A stretch of 64,000 nt of DNA, from positions 837,501 to 901,500 of the forward strand of contig NZ_JBEWTB010000002.1 in NCBI RefSeq assembly GCF_040549045.1. The letters are read 5' to 3'. The notes beneath the pieces are model-generated. The model saw only the letters and a list, made by a program, of their open reading frames with translations, made no database searches and was not told where the DNA came from. The translations under genes were made by a program, and so were the position numbers. Of the stretch, positions 25,818 through 34,144 are shown piece by piece. Each line of letters begins with the position of its first letter. Positions within the stretch are counted from its first letter, which is position 1. This DNA is from Endozoicomonas sp. NE40 (GTDB lineage Bacteria; Pseudomonadota; Gammaproteobacteria; Pseudomonadales; Endozoicomonadaceae).

Positions 25818-27081
25818 TATGCAACGCTGGCAGCTTCCATGCTGCCAGCAGCCCCAGGCCACCGCTTGTCATCAGGTACCAGGCCGGCGCCTGAAGGTTG
25901 TCACTCCAGCCAATCAGCGCCATGGCTATCACGGGCGTCAAGCCGCCAAACAGGGCATAACCGGCGTTGTAACAGAAGGCGATGCCGGAATAGCGTACAA
26001 TGACCGGGAACAAAATCGACAGGGTCAGCAGTCCACCGGTCAGAGAACCCACCATCAGTCCACTAAACAACATGACACGATACACATCAGCACCTGTTTC
26101 ATACCAGTAAAACACTGGCACAGAAAACAATACGATAAAGCCGTACGCTGCAAACAGAAGACGACGGACAGGCAACAGGTCAGCCAGGTGTCCGGCAACA
26201 ATCGTCACTAACGATGTAAAGAAAATACCTATGCCGCCCGCCAGCGCAACGTCACTGCCCGGATAATTCAGCATTTTTGTCAAATAGCCCGGTGTAAACA
26301 GAAACAGTAACGTTATAGAGCTTGCTCCCGGGGCAGCCAGAAGAACACCAGCCAGTAACTTACGTCGATGCTGTTGCAACAGCTGTACCAGGGGAACAGC
26401 TGAACGTGTCTTGTGTTTAGCGAGCTGTAAAAACAGACCTGACTCCTGAAAATGTTTGCGCACAATGTAGCTGCAAATACCCAGCGTTCCTCCCAGCCAG
26501 AAAGGTACCCGCCAGCCCCATTCCTGCATGCTGTTTTCAGGCAACCACCAGAGCATAAAGGCATTCACCAGCGAACCAAACAGGATTCCGTTCGTTAATG
26601 CTGAAAACAGCAGGCTGACGACCAGTCCACGACGCTGGTGAACCGTTTCACTCAGGTAAGTCATGGCACCGGGAATTTCCCCCCCGATGGAAAATCCCTG
26701 CAATATGCGCAGAAACACCAGCATCAGCGGTGCCCAGATGCCAATCTGAGAATACGTTGGCAGACACCCCATCAGAAAGGTGGACAGCGCCATAACCAGA
26801 ACCGTTGCCACAAAGACAGGTTTGCGTCCAAAACGGTCACCCAGATGCCCGAACACAACCCCACCTAATGGCCGGACAAGATACCCTATGGAAAAGGTCG
26901 CAAACGTTGTCAGCAGAGAAGTGTAAGTGTCGTGTCCGGGGAAAAACTGATCGGCAATATACGGTGCCATCAGGGCATAAATGATGAAGTCATAAAGCTC
27001 CAGAAAGCCACCCATTGAGGTTATGAATATTAATCCCAGCTGCTCCCGGGATAAATTTGCTGTGCTGTTGCTCATCACCAT
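25783..27081 (-). CDS. MFS transporter, metabolite:H+ symporter (ProP/KgtP-like) family, copy 1
   Basis: 432-residue inner-membrane transporter with 12 predicted hydrophobic segments. MHS-family motifs are clear: GGFLELYDFIIYALMAPYIA near residue 24, YLVRPLGGVVFGHLGDRFGR near 65 and LQGFSIGGEIPGAMTYLSE near 120. Members import organic acids, amino acids or osmolytes with protons. ATG 27081 is preceded by ATAAGG at 7 bases. The last residues (about NTNSALSSSPK) are encoded inside an inverted-repeat element. It lies 28 bases downstream of pldA, and a paralog lies upstream of pldA, all on one strand. Confidence 0.88.
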   Translation of the reverse strand: MVMSNSTANLSREQLGLIFITSMGGFLELYDFIIYALMAPYIADQFFPGHDTYTSLLTTFATFSIGYLVRPLGGVVFGHLGDRFGRKPVFVATVLVMALSTFLMGCLPTYSQIGIWAPLMLVFLRILQGFSIGGEIPGAMTYLSETVHQRRGLVVSLLFSALTNGILFGSLVNAFMLWWLPENSMQEWGWRVPFWLGGTLGICSYIVRKHFQESGLFLQLAKHKTRSAVPLVQLLQQHRRKLLAGVLLAAPGASSITLLFLFTPGYLTKMLNYPGSDVALAGGIGIFFTSLVTIVAGHLADLLPVRRLLFAAYGFIVLFSVPVFYWYETGADVYRVMLFSGLMVGSLTGGLLTLSILFPVIVRYSGIAFCYNAGYALFGGLTPVIAMALIGWSDNLQAPAWYLMTSGGLGLLAAWKLPALHNTNSALSSSPK

Positions 27082-27109
27082 AAAATGCCTTATCAACGCC
27101 TGTTAAACG

Positions 27110-28174
27110 TTATAGCCAGTCCGTTAACATCACCCCTAAACTGATGCGATTAGTACTTTTGTTGTAATCAATCAGGCTTTCACCATAGCCATTGAAGTAC
27201 TGCACATAACCCCTGAATCTTTCAGTCAGCGGGAATGACCAGTCCAGCTGTATAGCACCCAGATTGTCTGAACGCAGGTTATTACGCAGAATGACTCCCA
27301 CGTTATGACGATTAAACTTGTAACCAAACAGCAGTTCGCCATACCCCATGTAACGCTCTATGCCGGGATTGTCGTCCCCCTTCACGTTGGGGTAGTTCGA
27401 GTCATGAATATCCTTGCTCTTTTCCGGAATCCGGTACCATGGCGACAGGGCAAGATAGAAACTGCCCCGTTCAAAATAAGCACCGAATCGAATGCGGTTC
27501 CAGCTGCGGGAAATGGAGCCAGTACGGCCATTAGACTGATGGTTTATACCAGCACTCAGGGCTCTGAGCCTTAACCCCAGAAAATCAAAGTCGGTAGGAA
27601 AAACAAAAAAAGCTTCCGGCTCATGGTTCGTTTCCCGAAACGGTGAAGAAAGGCTGTTATAAGCCTGCCACCAGGAGACATTAGTGTAAGCCACAAACAG
27701 GTCGCCATAGCCCCTGAACACTCCCTTCCACAATGGAGCCTTTAAACTGATCTGGAACTTGACTTCGTAGCGCGACAGCTTGTCTCCCAGGTTGCCAAAA
27801 GGCTCCCGATTGGGTGATGCGTTGTAGGAAAAGGGCAGCAGGTAGTTTGGCCTGTGGGGTGTGATAACAAAACGATTATCTTCAACACTTTCTTCACTCA
27901 GAATACGGTCGGTAATGACACCGTGTTCATCGTCAAGCTGTTCATCGTGCTCACCCGTATCACTGAGTATCGGCTCGCTGAAGTGTTCAGGCTTAAAGTG
28001 TTCACAGCGCCGCCGGATTTCATGCAGTGTCACCTGGTCATCGCCATTTTTGACTTCTTTCATCAGGCATTGCTCGTAGGCACTTTCGGCCTCTTTCCGG
28101 TGCGTATCTGAAAAACCATGAACTGGAAAAATGCAGGCAAAAGCAAACAGCCCACGACAAAGGTTGCGCATCAT
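27110..28174 (-). CDS. pldA: Outer-membrane phospholipase A
   Basis: 354-residue protein with a signal peptide (MMRNLCRGLFAFACIFPVHGFS), an N-terminal acidic/charged region of about 100 residues, and a C-terminal beta-barrel. The catalytic stretch GINHQSNGRTGSISRSWNRI contains the His-x-Ser-Asn-Gly-Arg motif of OMPLA, and YVQYFNGYGESLIDYN supplies the conserved C-terminal barrel segment. The enzyme hydrolyses acyl ester bonds of phospholipids in the outer membrane on activation by dimerisation and calcium. The N-terminal extension is longer than in E. coli PldA. The gene lies between two MHS transporter paralogs on the same strand. Confidence 0.88.
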   Translation of the reverse strand: MMRNLCRGLFAFACIFPVHGFSDTHRKEAESAYEQCLMKEVKNGDDQVTLHEIRRRCEHFKPEHFSEPILSDTGEHDEQLDDEHGVITDRILSEESVEDNRFVITPHRPNYLLPFSYNASPNREPFGNLGDKLSRYEVKFQISLKAPLWKGVFRGYGDLFVAYTNVSWWQAYNSLSSPFRETNHEPEAFFVFPTDFDFLGLRLRALSAGINHQSNGRTGSISRSWNRIRFGAYFERGSFYLALSPWYRIPEKSKDIHDSNYPNVKGDDNPGIERYMGYGELLFGYKFNRHNVGVILRNNLRSDNLGAIQLDWSFPLTERFRGYVQYFNGYGESLIDYNKSTNRISLGVMLTDWL

Positions 28175-28205
28175 CGGGAATCCAAACCTGTTGCTGGATG
28201 AATGG

Positions 28206-29519
28206 CTACTGACCCTGACTTTTCCCCCTGTCCACTGCCATGGAGTAATCAGGCCAGGCGACAAAAACAATCAGCAGTGAGAAGAGTGAAACCATCACCA
28301 GGTACATTGCCGGGCCGGTTGTTACATCAAACCACTTAATCAGCAATGTGCTTGAAACTGGCGCAAGGCCACCAAACAGGGTTATTCCCAGGTTATAGGA
28401 GGTTGCCACCCCGGTATAACGCACTTCCGTGGGAAACAGCCTTACCAGCATGGGCGGCAGCAGCCCGGTCACGAATGCTGAAAGAATAGCTGCCACCATC
28501 ATGATCTTACTGAGTTCAGCTCCTTCAGAACTGATGTACTGATAGTAAGGCAGGCTGATACCGGCTATCAGCACAATACTGAGCAACAGTAGCAGTTTAT
28601 GGGAGTAGCGATCATTCGCCAGACCCATCAGCAGACAGATCGGGGCTGACATGATATAGGCCAGCGATGCCTGCCAGGCGACTTCATCGCTGGCGAAACC
28701 GTGTAATGTCACCAGATAGCCGGGCATATAGACTCCCAGAACAGTAACTGCTGCACCACAGATGGCGATAATGCAAAACCCGCAGACAAAACCACGCAGA
28801 TGGTTACGTACCAGTTCCAGAAACGGGACAGCCTGACGCTGTCGCACTTGGTTCAGTGCCGTGAACAGTCCGGACTCATCAAACCGTCGTCGTATATAAA
28901 AGCTAAGCCCTCCCAGCAGGCCACCTATCCAGAAAGGCACGCGCCAGCCCCACTCCGTCATAACATCCGGCGGTAGAAACAGTGTCAGCAGCCCATGCAC
29001 AAAGGTCGCCAGAGAAAGCCCCAACATTAACGACGTGAACAGAATACCGATAACCAGCCCGCTGCGCCCGGGAGTGGTTTCACTCATGTAAGTCATCGCA
29101 CCGGGTAGTTCCCCCCCCAGAGAAAAACCCTGAAACAGTCGCAGTAAAACCAGCAGGACAGGGGCAAAAATGCCAATGCTGTTATACGTTGGTAAGCACC
29201 CAATCAGTGCGGTGGTCAGTGCCATAATCGATATTGTTAATGTGAACGTTCTTTTACGCCCATGGCGATCACCAAGATGCCCAAAGAAAATACCACCCAG
29301 AGGTCGTGACAGGTAGCCAACAGCAAAGGTTGCAAAGGTTCCCAGCAGAGAAGTCATCGGATCGCTGGAAGGAAAGAAACACTCCGCAATATAACTCGCC
29401 ATCATGGCATAAACCATGAAGTCATAGAGTTCCAGCATCCCTCCCAGAGAAATAGCAAATGCCAGTCGGTACTGTTCTTCTGGAACATTTGTACAGTGAC
29501 GCATATTTTGCAGGGTCAC
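28206..29519 (-). CDS. MFS transporter, metabolite:H+ symporter (ProP/KgtP-like) family, copy 2
   Basis: 437-residue, 12-segment inner-membrane transporter. GGMLELYDFMVYAMMASYIA, YLSRPLGGIFFGHLGDRHGR and FQGFSLGGELPGAMTYMSE match the corresponding motifs of the copy at 25783-27081, so the two are paralogs. The GTG start at 29519 has a strong GGGAGAAGG site 4-5 bases upstream; an ATG at 29504 is an alternative. The gene is first of a same-strand trio MFS-pldA-MFS with gaps of 31 and 28 bases, suggesting co-transcription. Substrate unknown; phospholipid breakdown products are an attractive but untested idea. Confidence 0.88.
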   Translation of the reverse strand: MTLQNMRHCTNVPEEQYRLAFAISLGGMLELYDFMVYAMMASYIAECFFPSSDPMTSLLGTFATFAVGYLSRPLGGIFFGHLGDRHGRKRTFTLTISIMALTTALIGCLPTYNSIGIFAPVLLVLLRLFQGFSLGGELPGAMTYMSETTPGRSGLVIGILFTSLMLGLSLATFVHGLLTLFLPPDVMTEWGWRVPFWIGGLLGGLSFYIRRRFDESGLFTALNQVRQRQAVPFLELVRNHLRGFVCGFCIIAICGAAVTVLGVYMPGYLVTLHGFASDEVAWQASLAYIMSAPICLLMGLANDRYSHKLLLLLSIVLIAGISLPYYQYISSEGAELSKIMMVAAILSAFVTGLLPPMLVRLFPTEVRYTGVATSYNLGITLFGGLAPVSSTLLIKWFDVTTGPAMYLVMVSLFSLLIVFVAWPDYSMAVDRGKSQGQ

Positions 29520-29624
29520 TACACCTTCTCCCGCCTGTTAGTTGAATAACACAGACTAGTACATCGTTGCAGTGAGGACGAATGGTCGGTTGGAGTAAAA
29601 AGAAGCTGATTATTTTAAAGGGTA

Positions 29625-30065
29625 TTACTGAGGCGAAGCATGCAAATGAACGATTTTCCATTCATTACCAAGCTTTCTGAGAATATGAGTCGCTCTCAGC
29701 GACTGCAGTTCTGTGGCTGAGCCCTCCGGTTTCATTCTGGTTTCAAACTGCCAGATACTGCAACAGCCAATCACATCGCCGGACTCCCAGAACGATTCCA
29801 GCCGATATTGAACGGATTCGATTTCAAACTGGTCAAACAGGGACTCATACCAGACCCTGAGACCGCTATGAGTGGTACAGCTGACATTTTCACTGCTCCA
29901 GAACAGCAGCTCGGCGTCCGGGGCGTAGTGCGCCAGCATGCCATCAATGTAGCGTTGCTGATAATTTTCAGCCTGCTGGTCAAACAACGTGGTAATCGCT
30001 TCCGGTTGATTCCCCATCGCTCTCCCCCCCTGCCTTTCATTTAATGTCTCTGGTTGACTCTTCAT
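29625..30065 (-). CDS. SnoaL/NTF2-like fold protein
   Basis: 146-residue protein with the NTF2-like pattern: N-terminal helix YQQRYIDGMLAHYAPDAELLFW, then a curved sheet including VIGCCSIWQFETRMK and ending ATHILRKLGNEWKIVHLHAS, the usual C-terminal strand pair of the SnoaL/DUF4440 group. Such proteins are small ketosteroid-isomerase-like enzymes or binding subunits. ATG 30065 has AGGGTGG 8 bases upstream; an internal ATG at 30017 with GGGGGAG is an alternative start that keeps the whole fold. Function unknown. Confidence 0.75.
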   Translation of the reverse strand: MKSQPETLNERQGGRAMGNQPEAITTLFDQQAENYQQRYIDGMLAHYAPDAELLFWSSENVSCTTHSGLRVWYESLFDQFEIESVQYRLESFWESGDVIGCCSIWQFETRMKPEGSATELQSLRATHILRKLGNEWKIVHLHASPQ

Positions 30066-30183
30066 CAAATTGCCACCCTAAGTATAGGTTTGATCAGGCT
30101 TACACGGTCGATTGCTATGCTTAAGCGGCGCATTGAGGCAGTACTCTCAGCCTTAACCATAAGGAGCTACCATAGGAGTGACC

Positions 30184-31566
30184 ATGAAAACGCTGGCCCG
30201 AATACTCTTTCCCATGATGATGCTGGCTGCTGAAAGTAGTCTGGCCAACGCCAATATCACGACTCTCAGGGACTATATTAAAGCCACTTATGGACAGGAG
30301 CTGGTGATTTCTGACGCTCAGATAAACCAGCTGAGCTGGGTGATGGATAATCCGCTGGCGACTCCGGAAATGGATTTCTACACAGTCAAAGGGATTCACA
30401 GAGAAGTTCCAAGAGCCCTGTCACGGCTTTATAACCTGCAACGACTGCGATCAGGCACTAACGAGGACTTTGAGAAATTTATTGCTCCGCAGAAGGATGC
30501 AAAGGCTTTGAAGGTTGAAAAAGCTGAAAAGGTTGAAATTCTCTCGGCTGACAGCTTCAGGCAACTGTCAGCCGATATTCGCGCATTGAAGGACTATCAG
30601 TATGAGGGACTGGCAGCAGCAGCCATCATCTCTGCCGTTACCCTGTCGCCGGAAGCCATTAAAAAAGCCCGGCTTATCCCGAACCTCAAGCTTCCGACAG
30701 ACAGCGTAAAGTTCCTGGCGGCCACTGCGCCGGAAGCCGGTAAAATTTACCCTCTGGCACAGGCATTGAACAAACGGTTTAAAACCGGCAATCATCTGTT
30801 TGAAGTGGCCTTTATGCCCGACAGCCACCTGCGTCATATGATGTATAACGAGGGCTCACTGGCAATGTATGAGCATATCGATCAGGGGCTGGCCAACGGC
30901 TCGGTTTCCAGGGATGACCTAAGGTTCTGGTACTACCACTGGGTGATCAATATCGCCGGATTCCGTGGGCATATTGCCCCCAAAGGCTCACTGTACCTGA
31001 CTCAGGATACCTACAACGCCATGACAGCCGTTAAGTCAGTGCTGGATCAGCTCGGTACCCGTAAAAAAGACTTCAATCCGATGCGGGCTTATCTGGCAAA
31101 GCGTGCTGACTGGCTGCAACTGGATAAACTCACGCAGAATACCGACGAACAGCAGGCCCTGGCTTCCATTGCAGCTTCTCTGCGATTGTTTTCACCTGAA
31201 CAGGGAAAACAGCTCTACCAGGCTTTCAGGCAACTCACCCCGGCCGACCAGAAACGCTGGCTGGCTTACAGTCAGTTCCAGTTCACGAATACCCGAACAC
31301 CAGCCCCTACTTACGCCCCGGCCCTGTTTGCAAACGCTGTTGTAGAAGCCGGACTGACCGATACTGTAGTAAAAGTCCTGCCGCTGTTTCTTGACGTTAT
31401 CGACAAAGAACAGCAGATGCGCAAAAACGACAAATTAAGCCTTCAGGTTCCTGTGTCATTCCGCGAACTCAGCCAGCATCAGCAGATTCATCGACTCCTT
31501 CACCAGTCGAAGAAAGGAGCCGTCACCATTGATCCGGTCACAGGTATTGCTTCGATAGCAAAGTAA
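30184..31566 (+). CDS. Hypothetical exported protein
   Basis: 460-residue protein with a signal peptide (MKTLARILFPMMMLAAESSLANA). The mature protein is mostly helical in appearance, with a Lys/Glu-rich segment (KALKVEKAEKVE) near residue 108 and a conserved-looking block FWYYHWVINIAGFRGHIAP near 246 followed by GSLYLTQDTYNAM. No catalytic motif or family was recognised. ATG 30184 has TAGGAG upstream at good spacing; a GTG two codons earlier is also possible. The coding frame is long and uninterrupted. A 15-bp tandem repeat begins 10 bases after its stop. Confidence 0.7.
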   Translation: MKTLARILFPMMMLAAESSLANANITTLRDYIKATYGQELVISDAQINQLSWVMDNPLATPEMDFYTVKGIHREVPRALSRLYNLQRLRSGTNEDFEKFIAPQKDAKALKVEKAEKVEILSADSFRQLSADIRALKDYQYEGLAAAAIISAVTLSPEAIKKARLIPNLKLPTDSVKFLAATAPEAGKIYPLAQALNKRFKTGNHLFEVAFMPDSHLRHMMYNEGSLAMYEHIDQGLANGSVSRDDLRFWYYHWVINIAGFRGHIAPKGSLYLTQDTYNAMTAVKSVLDQLGTRKKDFNPMRAYLAKRADWLQLDKLTQNTDEQQALASIAASLRLFSPEQGKQLYQAFRQLTPADQKRWLAYSQFQFTNTRTPAPTYAPALFANAVVEAGLTDTVVKVLPLFLDVIDKEQQMRKNDKLSLQVPVSFRELSQHQQIHRLLHQSKKGAVTIDPVTGIASIAK

Positions 31567-31575
31567 CCGATAACA

Positions 31576-31635
31576 AAATAGTCACTAACGAGATAGCCAC
31601 TAACGAGATAGCCACTAACAAGATAGTCGCTAACC
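31576..31635 (+). repeat. Four tandem copies of a 15-bp repeat
   Basis: The unit AGATAGCCACTAACG occurs four times end to end with one to three substitutions per copy, between the stop of the 460-residue protein and the ribosome site of the phosphatase gene. It is noncoding and long enough to be a length-variable locus. Confidence 0.85.
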
Positions 31636-31672
31636 AGTCCCCAACCACAGGGAAAGTGCCGGAGGGTTCAGT

Positions 31673-32335
31673 ATGTTTTATCAGTCATTTTCAGCCAATC
31701 ATCAGGGCAGAGACTTTGCCATTGGCGATCTCCACGGCATGTACGACCTGCTGTTCGAAGCGTTGGATAAAGTGGATTTCGACTTTGCCACAGACCGGTG
31801 CTTCAGCGTCGGCGACCTGATTGACCGGGGAGCTAAATCCGAACAATGTCTCAGCCTGATCAAGGAACCCTGGTTTCATCCGGTCTGCGGCAATCATGAA
31901 GATACATTGCGAATGGTGGCTCGTAACCTGTCTTCATCCGCCATCACTGCCGACTGGATTCTGAACGGCGGGCTCTGGCACCTGATGGTTTCTACTGAGA
32001 AAATGCATCATTATGCCGACCTCGTCGATACCCTGCCCGAACTCATTTCTGTCACCACAACGTCCGGCAAACTCATTGCCCTGTGTCATGCTGAATACCC
32101 CCTGCCTTACTGGGCGCCGGACGACATTGAAAAAGACGATGAACTGAGAACATACATGATGTGGTCACGCCAGAAAGTCCAAAGCGGGGATACTTCAACC
32201 GTGTCCGGAGTCGATACCATTATCTGTGGGCATACGATTGTAGAATGTCCACAGCAGCTGGGTAACTCTTTCTACATAGACACAGGAGCCTTTGCGTCAA
32301 ATATTCTGACGCTGGTCAATCTGGAAGAACTCTGA
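31673..32335 (+). CDS. PP2A-like serine/threonine metallophosphatase (PrpA/lambda type)
   Basis: 220-residue calcineurin-like phosphoesterase. The metal-binding motifs are complete: FAIGDLHGMYDLL (residues about 15-27), SVGDLIDRGAKSE near 46, VCGNHED near 72, CHAEYP near 140 and IICGHT near 181. The size and motifs match the bacterial/phage PrpA-lambda phosphatase group, which removes phosphate from Ser/Thr/Tyr or His residues. Whether it opposes the two Ser/Thr kinases at the other end of the window is unknown. GGAGG precedes the ATG. Confidence 0.88.
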   Translation: MFYQSFSANHQGRDFAIGDLHGMYDLLFEALDKVDFDFATDRCFSVGDLIDRGAKSEQCLSLIKEPWFHPVCGNHEDTLRMVARNLSSSAITADWILNGGLWHLMVSTEKMHHYADLVDTLPELISVTTTSGKLIALCHAEYPLPYWAPDDIEKDDELRTYMMWSRQKVQSGDTSTVSGVDTIICGHTIVECPQQLGNSFYIDTGAFASNILTLVNLEEL

Positions 32336-32368
32336 CTGATTGACGACTGCTTTTCTGTTCATGCAACC

Positions 32369-33271
32369 TCAGGTCAGGTCTGGCCATGACCCACTGCTGC
32401 CTGTATCACTTTGATCATCATCACTGTCATCTTCAGTGCCATAGAAAAACGGGCGAGACTTGCTTTTACCTGGCTCTACCCGATCACACTCACCGATCCT
32501 GTCTGAACTAAGCCAAAAGCCAATGATATTAACGCCATTGCCGCTTAAAGTACTTACAACATCTTCAACATTGCTACGTATATTATCCACGAACAGAACC
32601 CTGTCATAATCACCGGAACTCCACCGATAAAAATCCAGTAAAGGAGTCCCCTTAGGGTTATGATCTGTATATATAATATTGTCTCTGTAGGTCGAGCCGT
32701 GAGAGCTCAGTGCTTCAACCCGGGAAGATTCAGGCTCAATACAATTGCCCGGGGTCATTAAGTTAATCCCCAGCTGCCGTAAATTTGCCCGACTGTCAAA
32801 ACCTCTCATGGTTAAACAAATAACATCAGTGACTGTTGTTAAATGATTCACCCATCGGGTCAAATCTGCCGGGATGCGAACTTCCCAGCGGCTTTCAGGT
32901 GAGGGGAGGCGGGGCATCTGGATCGGATCCGGGCTGAAGCCTGTCGCACATGCACTGCCCACCCCACTCATTTTGAGGCTTTGCATCCCCCGCCACAGTT
33001 CTGCCCCGAGTTGCAGATACAGAGGATCATACTTTTCTTCAACTGCTGCGTGACTCCGCCTCTCCCGACGAATAAGGACATCATCAATATCAAAAACGAC
33101 GAGTACTTTTTCAGACTTACTTAACTCCAGCGCCCTGGAAATAAATTCCGCAATAGATTCTATCGTAATTATCAGGTTGCCAGATTGAACGTGTGGCTGA
33201 GGTTTTAAGGGCGGATTATCCATCCCGTAGCAGTTAATACACATAAGCAATAACAATGAATAAAGATGCAT
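32369..33271 (-). CDS. Exported HAD-superfamily protein, DUF2608-like
   Basis: 300-residue protein with a short signal peptide (MHLYSLLLLMCINCYG). HAD motifs are visible: VLVVFDIDDVLIRRE near residue 57 (nucleophile Asp and second Asp), VICLTMRGF near 152, and DRVLFVDNIRSNVEDVV near 232. This order fits the DUF2608 group known from Legionella, Coxiella and Chlamydia. The C-terminus is acidic/Ser-rich (TEDDSDDDQSDTGSSGS). ATG 33271 was chosen because the signal peptide starts there. Function unknown; phosphatase activity is plausible. Confidence 0.75.
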   Translation of the reverse strand: MHLYSLLLLMCINCYGMDNPPLKPQPHVQSGNLIITIESIAEFISRALELSKSEKVLVVFDIDDVLIRRERRSHAAVEEKYDPLYLQLGAELWRGMQSLKMSGVGSACATGFSPDPIQMPRLPSPESRWEVRIPADLTRWVNHLTTVTDVICLTMRGFDSRANLRQLGINLMTPGNCIEPESSRVEALSSHGSTYRDNIIYTDHNPKGTPLLDFYRWSSGDYDRVLFVDNIRSNVEDVVSTLSGNGVNIIGFWLSSDRIGECDRVEPGKSKSRPFFYGTEDDSDDDQSDTGSSGSWPDLT

Positions 33272-33450
33272 GTTCACAGTGATACCAGTGTATTCAGAAA
33301 AAGCAGTATAGAAGCCATCTATTGGCACCTTCCGGAAATACGGAGTTTTCCGATAATTCTGATAAATAAATCAAAGCTGGTTGCTCTTGCATAAGAGGGT
33401 CGAGTACGCCACCTTTAAAATGACATAATAGTGAATAATTCTCTCAACCA

Positions 33451-33486
33451 GAGTTAGATGAAAGAGTTAGATGAAAGAGTTACATG
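33451..33486 (+). repeat. Tandem 13-bp repeat overlapping a start codon
   Basis: GAGTTAGATGAAA occurs twice exactly and a third partial copy (GAGTTACATG) supplies the ATG of the Nudix gene. A change in copy number would move or duplicate the ribosome-binding region, so the repeat could alter translation of the gene. Confidence 0.8.
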
Positions 33487-33993
33487 AACCTGATGACTAC
33501 AACGTTTCTTCCACAATCCCTGACAGACATCGACTGGCCCACCTGGCAGGCAAAAGACCCGGCCACTCTGACGTTTGTGATTAAAAATAACAAAATCCTG
33601 CTGATACGAAAAAAACGCGGACTGGGTGCCGGAAAAATAAACGGTCCGGGCGGACGTCAGGAGCCTGGAGAAACCATGCTGAAATGCGCAGTCAGGGAAG
33701 TTCAGGAAGAACTGTGCATCACCCCGTTGAATATGCAACATCGGGGAGAGTGCCGGTTTCAGTTTGTAGACGGTTACTCAATCCACGTTCACCTGTTCAC
33801 TGCTACCGACTATGAAGGCACACCCACTGAAACCGATGAAGCCATTCCACTCTGGTTTGAACTGGAGGCCATTCCCTACGAAGAAATGTGGGAAGACGAC
33901 AAGGTCTGGCTTCCCCTTATGTTGCAAGGGAAAGCCTGCTCAGGCCGGTACCTGTTCGACAACGATACGATGCTGGATTACCAGCTCGATTAA
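33484..33993 (+). CDS. Nudix hydrolase, MTH1/MutT-like
   Basis: 169-residue Nudix protein. The Nudix box GPGGRQEPGETMLKCAVREVQEEL spans about residues 56-79 with the catalytic G-x5-E-x7-R-E-x2-E-E pattern intact. The sequence GKINGPGGRQEPGET resembles MTH1-type 8-oxo-dGTP/oxidised nucleotide diphosphatases rather than bacterial MutT. Upstream direct repeats run into the start codon. It is followed by ibpA in the same orientation. A nucleotide-pool cleaning role is inferred from the family. Confidence 0.88.
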   Translation: MNLMTTTFLPQSLTDIDWPTWQAKDPATLTFVIKNNKILLIRKKRGLGAGKINGPGGRQEPGETMLKCAVREVQEELCITPLNMQHRGECRFQFVDGYSIHVHLFTATDYEGTPTETDEAIPLWFELEAIPYEEMWEDDKVWLPLMLQGKACSGRYLFDNDTMLDYQLD

Positions 33994-34013
33994 AAAAAAA
34001 TTCAAGCAAAGGG

Positions 34014-34057
34014 TTGAAAGATAAAACCATCGTCCTTATTAATAATAACGACGATGG
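34014..34057 (+). promoter_or_regulatory. Candidate promoter and inverted repeat upstream of ibpA
   Basis: TTGAAA (34014-34019) and TATTAA (34037-34042) are spaced by 17 bases, a good sigma-70-type promoter. An 8-bp perfect inverted repeat, CCATCGTC (34027-34034) and GACGATGG (34050-34057), straddles the -10 element and could be an operator or the transcript 5' hairpin. No clear sigma-32 -10 (CCCCATNT) is at proper spacing. Confidence 0.45.
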
Positions 34058-34121
34058 CTCATACGAGCATTGTCGCAAAGCCAACGACCTGTTCCTGAGG
34101 AAAGGTCACTGTTAATAACAT

Positions 34122-34138
34122 ATTGCTCGATTGAGGAT
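34122..34138 (+). promoter_or_regulatory. ROSE-like RNA thermometer hairpin at the ibpA ribosome site
   Basis: ATTGCTC, a 4-base loop, then GAGGAT can fold so that the Shine-Dalgarno GAGG is paired and one G faces a G. This is the signature of ROSE thermometers (conserved UUGCU opposite AGGA) found before small heat-shock genes. A second hairpin (GACCT...AGGTC around TTCC-GGAA) lies just upstream at 34086-34107, fitting the multi-hairpin ROSE leader. Heat would melt the structure and allow IbpA translation. Confidence 0.65.
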
Positions 34139-34144
34139 ATGACA

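Noticed and set aside
31576..31635. CRISPR array
   Set aside because: The units are contiguous 15-bp copies without spacers, so it is a tandem repeat; no cas genes are present.
34014..34042. Sigma-32 heat-shock promoter before ibpA
   Set aside because: The -35 TTGAAA fits, but no CCCCATNT-type -10 occurs at 13-15 bases; the site is better described as sigma-70-like.
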